This document shows positions 6,645 through 12,917 of a stretch of DNA of 12,917 nt, piece by piece. A model generated the notes under the pieces. That model did no database searches, was not told the DNA's origin, and saw only the letters and a program-made list of their open reading frames with translations. The DNA comes from Acidobacteriaceae bacterium (lineage in GTDB: Bacteria; Acidobacteriota; Terriglobia; Terriglobales; Acidobacteriaceae), in the NCBI GenBank assembly GCA_003140785.1, contig PLKY01000362.1, forward strand, positions 1 to 12,917, written 5' to 3'. Made by a program: the position numbers and the translations under genes. Every line of letters begins with the position of its first letter. Within the stretch, counting starts at the first letter, position 1.

Positions 6645-8091
6645 GGATTCTCACCGTAAAGACATTGACGGGGCCGCGAGCGGCATTAAAACCAGGATTG
6701 GTGATGTGCTGGTAATCGCCGGTCAGCCAATAGATTTTGCGGAAGTTTGCGCTGTAGAACAGATCGAGGGACCTTTCCGAGGCAGCCGTAATGGCGCCGT
6801 CCCCCACGAATCCATCTATGCCTCCCATCCCGAGATATTTTGCGTGAATACTCGAGATCCATCCCACATTCTCACCAATGCCTGCCATATCCTTTGATCG
6901 CGACCAGGAGGTACCTTTCGCCAGAACTCCAATGGTTGCCGAGCGATCATCTGACGTGTAGGCGTCCACTTCGGTTTTACCGTCGGCGTACATTGCGCGG
7001 CCGAACACCCCAATGTCGTGCCCAACATACTGCTCCGCGAACCCGCCAATGCCCTTCTTTACGTTCGGTTTCCGGACCCAGCAAAGATCGGGAGCTGTCG
7101 CGTTATTCGATCCGTAGTTGAATGCGGTGCAGTTGGCAGCGTTCTCCTCGGGGTTTGCTTCGAACGCTGCAATGGCGTCACTGAACCGTCCAAAGTTCTC
7201 GTGGTTACGGAAGGCCAGGATGCGAACCATGCCTTCCTGCTCGTGAATCGTCTGCTTGTGCTCCACTTCCATCTGATCTCCGTAATATTTGAACAGCCGG
7301 AAGTCCACTGGGAGTTGATTCGGCTGCTTCGGGGGAGTGATGCGACCCCCGCGCGCGGCCCAGTCATCCCAATGGAATTCCGCAATGCCTCCGTACGAGT
7401 AACCGCGCGCATCGGATGCAAAATCATAGGCAGCATAGGTCATAAATCCCAGACCGAGAAAACCCTGGCGAGGGTCGACGTCAAAAGCATTGGTATCGAA
7501 AAAGTCCAGAACGCTGAAATTGCCGATGACAAAGTCGAGTCTTCTGCTGTCATAATGAGTTCCCAATTGCAGAGGGCCCGAATCTTCAACAATGCTTTTC
7601 CCGCCCAGTCCGATGGTCTGCTTGAGGAAAAGCCGGGATTTATAGAATTGAGGTACGGCCGCGCCGCCCTTTTGCAGCTCGAAATTCTGGACCGCGCCGC
7701 CCAATCCCCTGAGTTGCGAGAGCGGTTGCTCTGAAATAACCTCGGGAACCAAGTAACCTTCTGCGCCGTTCCAAAGTCGAACACCCAGGTAAAGAGTCGC
7801 AGTCCCCGTGAAGCTCCTTTCGGCGGTGGGAAGGAGCGAATTAATGCTGCCGTTCAGGTTGGTATAAGGGGCATGGAAGGACGGCTTCCAGCTCGATATG
7901 TATGTGAACTGGCCGTAGGCGTTCCAATTTTCGTTCTCAATGTCGTGCAGGCCTTTGTCTGCCAAATATTGCATGATACTCACCTCATCTTCCGGGCGAG
8001 GCGCAGGGGTGCCGTTTTGGGCGCTCGCGAGAGATGACGCGAGCAGAACAATCGTCAATACCCGCATGGCGCGTCTTACGATTTCGAGCAT
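6631..8091 (-). CDS. oprB: OprB-type carbohydrate-selective porin
   Basis: The open frame continues upstream to 8277 without a stop. I chose ATG 8091 because it gives a 24-residue signal peptide (n-region 'MLEIVRRAMR', h-region 'VLTIVLLASSLASA', then Q); ATG 8067 is an equally simple alternative. Neither has a clear Shine-Dalgarno. The mature protein matches the OprB porin family: 'ENWNAYGQFTYISSWKPSFHAPYTNLNGS', 'TATLYLGVRLWNGAEGYLVPEV', 'LDFVIGNFSVLDFFDTNAF', a middle 'GGIAEFHWDDWAARGGR', and the typical ending 'YQHITNPGFNAARGPVNVFTVRIHGEF' with a C-terminal Phe. A Cys pair ('NCTAFNYG...DLCW') probably forms a loop disulfide. OprB proteins pass mono- and oligosaccharides across the outer membrane. 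It is first of a three-gene run with the unknown barrel and the PstS-like protein, an unusual partner for a sugar porin, so the substrate should be held open. Confidence 0.87.
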   Translation of the reverse strand: MLEIVRRAMRVLTIVLLASSLASAQNGTPAPRPEDEVSIMQYLADKGLHDIENENWNAYGQFTYISSWKPSFHAPYTNLNGSINSLLPTAERSFTGTATLYLGVRLWNGAEGYLVPEVISEQPLSQLRGLGGAVQNFELQKGGAAVPQFYKSRLFLKQTIGLGGKSIVEDSGPLQLGTHYDSRRLDFVIGNFSVLDFFDTNAFDVDPRQGFLGLGFMTYAAYDFASDARGYSYGGIAEFHWDDWAARGGRITPPKQPNQLPVDFRLFKYYGDQMEVEHKQTIHEQEGMVRILAFRNHENFGRFSDAIAAFEANPEENAANCTAFNYGSNNATAPDLCWVRKPNVKKGIGGFAEQYVGHDIGVFGRAMYADGKTEVDAYTSDDRSATIGVLAKGTSWSRSKDMAGIGENVGWISSIHAKYLGMGGIDGFVGDGAITAASERSLDLFYSANFRKIYWLTGDYQHITNPGFNAARGPVNVFTVRIHGEF

Positions 8092-8541
8092 CTTCGCGAG
8101 ATCCGATTGTGCCAGACGCCGGTTCGGAGCGCCGTATACGTAGGGTCGCGAGACTGCTGTACTGGTGTTTACATTCCGCACCGCGGCAAAGACCGACAAC
8201 CACAAACGCATCCAACCCCCGCAAGAATGACCGTCCCTCGTTGGAGGGTAAATTGACAGAACCGTAATAAATATCAAACGCTCTTGAATTCTTAGACTTG
8301 AGCACAGAGGTATGACAAAAAACTCCTTGGCTCAGCGACCGGGCGTTCGCGAGGGATTTTGCTTTCCTGAGCGGTGAATCGCTCGACCCGACGTTCTAGC
8401 ACAACCGCACAATTGAAACGAGTAAAAGAATTGGTGTTCGCCGATATCTCGTTACTTGGTGCGCCCATTCCGGCGCGAACGCTCGGGGCCCGACGCGCCA
8501 GTCTACCGACCGCTCGAAAGGTTCTCTTTCGTTAGGACCCT
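8092..8541. other. Intergenic leader of the porin operon, no gene seen
   Basis: 450 bases lie between the RcnR-like gene end and the chosen porin start. The stretch 8092-8277 is open in the porin frame, but its translation is not protein-like. No tRNA or repeat family is evident. GGCGCG (8472-8477) and CGCGCC (8494-8499) could pair over a 16-nt loop downstream of the repressor gene, but no U-run follows on the minus strand. The porin promoter should lie here; a possible Pho-box-like site is listed separately. Confidence 0.5.
8301..8318 (-). promoter_or_regulatory. Possible Pho-box-like site upstream of the porin/pstS run
   Basis: The minus strand reads TTGTCAT-ACCT-CTGTGCT, two 7-mers 11 bp apart. 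This is the layout of PhoB boxes (CTGTCAT repeated every 11 bp), with one mismatch in the first copy and two in the second. A TAAGAAT sequence follows 6 bp later and could be a -10. It lies about 210 nt upstream of the porin start. The match is imperfect and I looked here because a pstS-like gene is downstream, so the call is weak. Confidence 0.2.
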
Positions 8542-8817
8542 CTATTTGAGATAGGCCCGGACCAGTTCAATCATGTCTTCAGCCAGTTCCTGTTGCGGTG
8601 CAGAACTTCGCTTCTCCGATAAAAGATGGTGGCGGATGTGGTCTTCAAGCACTTCGGCCATGAGGCTGTTGATGCCGCCTCGCACGGCAGCCAAAAGCAT
8701 CAAGACGTCTGCGCAATCGTCACCGGTCGTGAGCGTGCGTTCGATTGAGTCAACCTGTCCACGAATCCGTCTGATGCGGGCAACGAGTTTCTGTTTTTCC
8801 TTTTCGAGGTGGCTCAT
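8542..8817 (-). CDS. CsoR/RcnR/FrmR-family metal-sensing repressor
   Basis: The product has 91 residues, the usual length for this all-alpha repressor family (DUF156). The ATG at 8817 has GAGG a few bases upstream. The frame is open much further upstream, but only this start begins at the family N-terminus (MSHLEKEKQKLVARIRRIRG). The sensor positions are His3, Cys35, His60 and His64, the set that binds Ni(II)/Co(II) in E. coli RcnR. Copper CsoR has Cys-His-Cys and formaldehyde sensor FrmR has Pro2-Cys35-His60-Glu64. The rest of the sequence ('RIRRIRGQVDSIER', 'LMAEVLEDHIR', 'IELVRAYLK') is closer to FrmR, so the effector is inferred from ligands only. A dyad 10 nt upstream of the start indicates autorepression. 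No efflux pump gene follows; downstream lies a 450-nt gap and then the porin operon. The TonB receptor gene lies upstream on the same strand, 222 nt away. Confidence 0.9.
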   Translation of the reverse strand: MSHLEKEKQKLVARIRRIRGQVDSIERTLTTGDDCADVLMLLAAVRGGINSLMAEVLEDHIRHHLLSEKRSSAPQQELAEDMIELVRAYLK

Positions 8818-8827
8818 TTTTCCTCGC

Positions 8828-8848
8828 TGATACCCTAGGAGGGTATCA
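8828..8848. promoter_or_regulatory. CsoR-family operator (8-bp inverted repeat)
   Basis: TGATACCC (8828-8835), spacer TAGGA, GGGTATCA (8841-8848) is a perfect inverted repeat. The ATACCC...GGGTAT core with short C- and G-tracts is the known operator style of CsoR-family repressors, for example upstream of copZA in Bacillus. It lies 10 nt upstream of the repressor start codon and overlaps its predicted -10 element, so metal-relieved autorepression is likely. Confidence 0.8.
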
Positions 8849-8874
8849 TACAGCATGACAGGCGAGGATGTCCC
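8845..8874 (-). promoter_or_regulatory. Predicted sigma70-type promoter of the RcnR-like gene
   Basis: On the minus strand, GGGACA (complement of 8869-8874) and TATGAT (complement of 8845-8850) are separated by 18 bp. The -10 is a 5/6 match to TATAAT; the -35 is 4/6. The -10 overlaps the inverted repeat, which is the expected position for a repressor site. Transcription would begin within or just past the dyad, giving a very short leader. Confidence 0.5.
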
Positions 8875-9039
8875 TCGCAGTAGGAAAGTAGTACTTGTGA
8901 GCATAAATCCCCCACTGGAGCCTCCGAAACAAAAGCCGCACGGTAAGTGATTCGGCGACGACGTACTTTCTGACTGCGATCTGGTCCGATTAGGCCGCGA
9001 AGGGCAATGCTCGATCTGCCGCAATCATACTTAAAGTTC

Positions 9040-12000
9040 TTAGAACTCAATCCTTCCCTGGAATGCAATCATGCGCGGGGAACTATCGCCTCCCAGCCCA
9101 ACGCCTAACAACCCCGTGGGAGGCGAGATTGTGCTCTCCAGCGTTCCGAATCTGGCCGGAACTGAAACGCCAGGTACGCCGGCTTCGACCTCGCTTGGCA
9201 GAGCGAAATTGGGATGATTGAATGCGTTGAACATTTGAGCGTCGAGACGAAACGTGATTCCCTCTTTGATTGGGATAGTCTTCGTGATGTGGAGGTCCGA
9301 ATTCGTGTAGTGCGGTCCGCGAACAGAGTTACGTCCCGAATTGCCGAACTGGCAGTTTGCTGGCGAATCGCCTCCCACACATGCCCCCGTCGTGGGATCG
9401 ACCACCGAAACGAACGCAGTCGGGTTGAGCCATTGTTTTGTGCCCGCCACGGTGACGTCCGCGACTGGGCTCTTTTGATACACGGGCACGCCTGGAACCC
9501 GGTTCGCGTAAGCGGGCGCATTGAACTGGACGGTGCTGGCTCCGTTCGCCTGAAAAACACCGTTGCTATTTGCGATATACGGCTGGCTGAGAACGCTGAA
9601 TGGCAAGCCGGAGTGCAGGATGGCGGTCTCCGAGATCGACCATCCTCCGAAGATATTTCGCAGGAACGGACGGCTGGAACGGAATGGCACCTGGTACAAC
9701 GCATAGGCGGAGATGTTATGGCGAACATCGTAATCGCAACTTGCATATTGCCGCCTGAGTTCCCCCGGCAAAGGCGACATCAGTCCCTGCGTGGAGAACG
9801 CCAGCAAACCGCCATTTGATACTTCGTCGAGGCAATGACTGAACGTGTAGTTTCCTCGCAACCTCAGTCCCCGCCATTGCTGGATATAGGCGGTCTGAAG
9901 TCCGATGTAACTGCTATTGGCGTCCGTGCGAAACTCATTGACGTTCCCAAAGCGTTGATCGAGCGGCCTCTGGTACGGAAACGGCGCGAAGCATCCGTCG
10001 CAAACCGTCTGATAGCCATTGAGCTGCACCTGGAACGGCTCATGGAGTCCTCGTGTACCTACAAAATCCATCCGCAAATTCCCGCGCAGACCCATCTGCT
10101 GCTCAATGCCCAAGTTGTATTGGTAGTAAAACGGTGTTTTGAGCGTTCCACTCGGGAAGGTGTTCAGGCTGACGGCCAGTGGACATGTCGGTGCGCCTGT
10201 CTGAATTCCCGCGCAGGGAGGTCCACCAGAACGAAAGATCTTCTGGAACGAATTGTTCGCATTCACGGCGGCATCTACTGCACTTCCAGCAACACCGGGA
10301 GTGATACCGATGCCGCCGACCTGACCACCGATTCCACCAACGAACGTCGGATCATTGGGTGCGTTCATGGCGGCAAGATCGGCAATTTGCATGGGAATGA
10401 TGTCGTTGAAAACTCCAAATCCGCCGTGAACCGCCATCTGCGGAAGAAACTGATATGCGAATGAAACGCGCGGCTGGTAGACAAACAGTGGCGTGGCGGG
10501 AAACAGGTCATGGACATTTCCCAATACAACCTGGTTCAGCGGCTGATCGCTTTCATGGGAGGCATCTAGGAAGGAGCCTGTGGTACGGGCGAAAAGGTTC
10601 CTCCCGCTGGTGACGTTGGCGTTCCAGGTTGTGCGCATGCCATAGGTAATCGTGGCCTTGGCGACGGGCTTAAAAGCGTCCATCGCGTAGTATTCGAGAT
10701 TGCCCGTCGAAACCCTCTCTTTCAGCGAAACAGGAAAGCTCTGACTGGCTGTGTATGCTGCGCCATATGTAAACTGCGCCAGGTCGTTAAAGGTCACCGT
10801 TGGTGCCGTGCCTTCGCCGAGGTCATAGTTGCTCGCGTCGAGACGCCGTGTATTGACGCCTAATTTCGCGGTATGCTTCCCATGCGTCAACGTCAGGTTG
10901 TCGTTGATCTGCCATTGTGTGACCTTGCGGCCCTGCGGGTAGGTATTATCGTTGCCTCCGATTGTCGTGAACGGAACACCGTCACTGCCGGACGCCAGCA
11001 CAATAGGAAATGTATCGAGCACCTGAGAGTAGCGGTTCGGCTCGAAGATACTGGAGTACCAACTCGCACCAGGGTTCAACTGGTTCACGAGCGCCGAACT
11101 GAACACATGGGTGTAGCCCGCGACGAGAGTACGTTGGGGCTGAGGCGAGTAGGAGTTGAAAACAGGATTGACGGGATCGGTGTACGCTGCCTGAAGCCCC
11201 GTGTCCTGTTGGAAGCGATACCAGACGCTGTTGTTGGCGTCGATTGTGTGATCGATCTTTACCACGATGAGGTTTTCGCCGTCACTGTTATTCAGAGAAG
11301 CCTGGCGCTGGCTTGCGCAGCCATCGCCGTCGGTACCAAGCGGGCATCCGACAATCGGGACCGGCGAGCCGCCCAATGCGGGAAGCAGAGAGAACATCTT
11401 CTGGTAGAAGGGGATCTCCGCAGGTTGCGCCGGAAGAGCGGAGCCCGTGACCGGGTCCGTTCCGCCCGTCGCCAGTTGCCCCAATACATATTGCTGGTAC
11501 GCCGGCGTGGGCAAGGTGATTTGGGACACGAGAGGCAGAGCAATGCGAATACCCTCGTAGTGCCCGAAGAAGAACAATCTATCCCTTAGAACTGGCCCGC
11601 CAACACTCACGCCGAATTCGTTCACAGTGGAACGGGGTTTCTTCACAATGTTATCTCCCGTATCGTTCGCATGAAGAAAATAATCCTCCGCATTGAACAG
11701 CGAGCCATTCCATATTTCGTATGCGTCACCGTGGAACGCGTTGGTGCCCGACTTGGTGAAATAGTTCACCTGGGCTGCGGCGTACCTTCCTTGATCGACA
11801 GAAAAGGAATTGGTATTGATCGTTGCTTCTTGAACGGCATCGAGGCCAATTACAAGATTCGTGGAGAGCCCAATGTTCAATCCCAGCCACGGATCGTTCG
11901 TATCGTAGCCATCGAGAATGTATCCATTGGAGGTGGCAGGAAGTCCGTTGAATTCCACGTTGCCATAGCCGCCTGCCGCCTTGGCATCGTTTGAAGAGCC

Positions 12001-12513
12001 CGCCGTGTTCATCAAGGCTCCTTGCGCAAATTGTGCAAGATAGGTAAGGTCCTGCCCGGGATTCGGCAGCTTTTCGATAGCCTTTGCGTCCAGTGTTGTT
12101 GAAGTATTCGGATTCTCCAGGCTCAGCAGCCCGGTCTGCGATGTTACCTCGACCGTCTGCGAAGTAGCGGCAGGCGACAGAGTGAAGTTCACCGCGATGG
12201 TCTGACCCAAGGCAACGGCCGCAGGTTGAGACTCAGCCGACCCAAAGCCCTCGGACTGAATGAGAATTCGATAGGAGCCGGGATTGATCTGTGCGAAGAG
12301 AAAGCGCCCATCGGCATTGCTCCGCGCGGTTCGCGTTGCTCCCGTACTTACTTCAGTGGCCTTCACCGTGGCATTGGGAACGACGGCGCCTGTCGAATCG
12401 CTGATGGTTCCGGTGAGCGCACTGCTTGTCCCACTTTGCGCCCATAAAATGCTCGCATTAACCACGATTAACAGGAGCAGGATTACGAGGTTCTTTGCGT
12501 TTCGATTGCGCAT
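9040..12513 (-). CDS. Oar-like TonB-dependent outer-membrane receptor
   Basis: I chose ATG 12513 (1157 residues), not the earlier in-frame start at 12558. It has GGAGG 9 nt upstream (complement of 12523-12527) and opens directly into the signal peptide 'MRNRNAKNLVILLLLIVVNA...' (cleavage near LWA-Q26). Residues about 31-113 form a carboxypeptidase-regulatory-like beta-sandwich ('LTGTISDSTGAVVPNATV', 'NADGRFLFAQINPGSYRI'). The plug follows at about 120-255 ('LPNPGQDLTYLAQF', 'YILDGYDTNDPW', 'VQEATINTNSFSVDQGRYAAAQVNYFTKSGTNAFHGDAYE'). The rest is a beta-barrel with 'RLDAQMFNAFNHPNF' near the end and a final Phe. Ten cysteines form five close pairs (390/399, 767/777, 838/841, 894/926, 1045/1054), suggesting loop disulfides. 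No clear TonB box is visible. The divergent DtxR-family gene and tandem operator boxes upstream suggest metal-regulated expression and perhaps metal or metal-chelate import. Confidence 0.92.
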   Translation of the reverse strand: MRNRNAKNLVILLLLIVVNASILWAQSGTSSALTGTISDSTGAVVPNATVKATEVSTGATRTARSNADGRFLFAQINPGSYRILIQSEGFGSAESQPAAVALGQTIAVNFTLSPAATSQTVEVTSQTGLLSLENPNTSTTLDAKAIEKLPNPGQDLTYLAQFAQGALMNTAGSSNDAKAAGGYGNVEFNGLPATSNGYILDGYDTNDPWLGLNIGLSTNLVIGLDAVQEATINTNSFSVDQGRYAAAQVNYFTKSGTNAFHGDAYEIWNGSLFNAEDYFLHANDTGDNIVKKPRSTVNEFGVSVGGPVLRDRLFFFGHYEGIRIALPLVSQITLPTPAYQQYVLGQLATGGTDPVTGSALPAQPAEIPFYQKMFSLLPALGGSPVPIVGCPLGTDGDGCASQRQASLNNSDGENLIVVKIDHTIDANNSVWYRFQQDTGLQAAYTDPVNPVFNSYSPQPQRTLVAGYTHVFSSALVNQLNPGASWYSSIFEPNRYSQVLDTFPIVLASGSDGVPFTTIGGNDNTYPQGRKVTQWQINDNLTLTHGKHTAKLGVNTRRLDASNYDLGEGTAPTVTFNDLAQFTYGAAYTASQSFPVSLKERVSTGNLEYYAMDAFKPVAKATITYGMRTTWNANVTSGRNLFARTTGSFLDASHESDQPLNQVVLGNVHDLFPATPLFVYQPRVSFAYQFLPQMAVHGGFGVFNDIIPMQIADLAAMNAPNDPTFVGGIGGQVGGIGITPGVAGSAVDAAVNANNSFQKIFRSGGPPCAGIQTGAPTCPLAVSLNTFPSGTLKTPFYYQYNLGIEQQMGLRGNLRMDFVGTRGLHEPFQVQLNGYQTVCDGCFAPFPYQRPLDQRFGNVNEFRTDANSSYIGLQTAYIQQWRGLRLRGNYTFSHCLDEVSNGGLLAFSTQGLMSPLPGELRRQYASCDYDVRHNISAYALYQVPFRSSRPFLRNIFGGWSISETAILHSGLPFSVLSQPYIANSNGVFQANGASTVQFNAPAYANRVPGVPVYQKSPVADVTVAGTKQWLNPTAFVSVVDPTTGACVGGDSPANCQFGNSGRNSVRGPHYTNSDLHITKTIPIKEGITFRLDAQMFNAFNHPNFALPSEVEAGVPGVSVPARFGTLESTISPPTGLLGVGLGGDSSPRMIAFQGRIEF

Positions 12514-12614
12514 TGACAAAGACCTCCGGGGATAGGGACGACTTCCTTGTGAGCGCACTCGTCTCTGCGACCGCGACTGGGGAATGGAAAGAAAACAGCC
12601 TACGCAACGAATAA

Positions 12615-12646
12615 TTAGGTATACCTAAAACATTAGGTTGACCTAA
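12615..12646. promoter_or_regulatory. Tandem DtxR/MntR-type operator boxes in divergent promoter region
   Basis: There are two boxes: TTAGGTATACCTAA (12615-12628, perfect 14-bp palindrome) and TTAGGTTGACCTAA (12633-12646, same half-sites, two central bases off symmetry). Their centres are 18 bp apart. The TTAGGT...ACCTAA form is the recognised operator style of DtxR/MntR/IdeR regulators, and a gene of that family starts 39 bp to the right. The second box overlaps a possible plus-strand -10 (TAAAAT, 12644-12649). The boxes are about 100 bp upstream of the receptor start, so both divergent genes may be controlled. Confidence 0.85.
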
Positions 12647-12685
12647 AATAGCGAAAGTGTCAAATCGTCGAGGAGATACTGGGAC

Positions 12686-12917
12686 ATGTCGCCACGCCGC
12701 CAGGGGAACCCAAACACGGAATCAGTGGACAACTATTTGAAGGCAATCCTCGTCCTCAGCGGACCGGAAGAACGACGCGTGTCGAGTACATCCCTGGCCG
12801 ACCGGTTGGGAGTTGCACCGGCCTCGGTCACGAATATGTTGCAAAAGCTGGCATCATCTCCGTCGCAGTTTGTGGAATATGAAAGACATCGCGGGGTTCT
12901 CCTGTCAGCGGCAGGCA
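12686..12917 (+). CDS. DtxR/MntR-family metal-dependent regulator (3' end outside window)
   Basis: The ATG at 12686 has GAGGAG (12670-12675) 10 nt upstream; the first 77 codons are in the window. The sequence 'TESVDNYLKAILVLS...RVSSTSLADRLGVAPASVTNMLQKLA...FVEYERHRGVLLSAAG' is the winged helix-turn-helix DNA-binding domain of the DtxR family, with recognition helix 'APASVTNMLQKL' and the wing. The metal-binding and dimerisation domain is cut off. At the N-terminal ligand position (Asp8 in MntR of Bacillus, Met10 in DtxR) this protein has Asn16, and MntR Glu11 aligns with Lys19, so Mn versus Fe specificity cannot be assigned. The tandem boxes just upstream indicate autoregulation and control of the divergent receptor. 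Confidence 0.9.
   Translation, partial: MSPRRQGNPNTESVDNYLKAILVLSGPEERRVSSTSLADRLGVAPASVTNMLQKLASSPSQFVEYERHRGVLLSAAG

Noticed and set aside
7018..7734. Plus-strand 238-codon frame within the porin
   Set aside because: It is the antisense shadow of the OprB-type porin and has no family resemblance.
9035..9047. AGTTCT-T-AGAACT inverted repeat at the receptor stop codon
   Set aside because: It is short, AT-rich, includes the stop codon and has no U-run; it cannot be separated from chance or called a terminator.
10873..11589. Plus-strand frames of 200-240 codons inside the receptor gene (also 9214-9819 and 9835-10464)
   Set aside because: They lie antisense to a well-supported receptor whose domains run through these positions; the translations look like shadows.
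1..12917. CRISPR array, tRNA, rRNA, integrase or attachment site
   Set aside because: I saw no spaced direct repeats, cloverleaf-like sequence, rRNA segments or recombinase genes in the window.

Overview
The window looks like a piece of an Acidobacteriota (Terriglobia-type) chromosome. The main clue is the 1157-residue outer-membrane receptor with an N-terminal carboxypeptidase-regulatory-like domain, the 'FNAFNHPNF' motif near its C-terminus and a final Phe. This Oar-like receptor class is greatly expanded in that phylum. Moderately GC-rich DNA, many secreted and outer-membrane proteins and a carbohydrate-type porin agree with this. The assignment is by family resemblance only.

Layout. 19-780 (+) encodes a secreted protein with two TonB-C-like domains. 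It converges on 842-1207 (-), a membrane-anchored two-EF-hand protein. 1208-1789 holds nothing I recognise. 1790-4086 is a mosaic of broken genes: a LuxR-type response regulator (-) that has lost its N-terminus and carries an in-frame TGA, head to head with the C-terminal part of an RND adaptor (HlyD/CzcB type, +). The adaptor is coupled by an ATGA overlap to the first ~271 residues of a CzcA-type RND pump, which is fused in frame to the C-terminal ~158 residues of a KDPG aldolase (Eda). The eight bases CCGATCTT occur at both edges of the RND segment.

4190-8091 (-) is a probable three-gene operon: an OprB-type porin, a second outer-membrane beta-barrel protein (14-nt overlap) and a PstS-like phosphate-binding protein with an unusual extra N-terminal domain. 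No pstC, pstA or pstB is present.

8542-12917 is a metal-regulation cluster. It holds a CsoR/RcnR/FrmR-family repressor with the His3-Cys35-His60-His64 ligand pattern of Ni/Co sensors and a CsoR-type dyad over its own promoter, then the large TonB-dependent receptor, then a divergent DtxR/MntR-family regulator cut by the window end. Two tandem TTAGGT-type boxes lie between the receptor and the DtxR-family gene. This suggests metal-dependent control of the receptor, and gives a substrate hint for a receptor class whose ligands are usually unknown.

The strongest points for follow-up are the RND/Eda and response-regulator/RND junctions (real rearrangement or assembly chimera), the tandem DtxR-family operators, and the self-regulated RcnR-like repressor.
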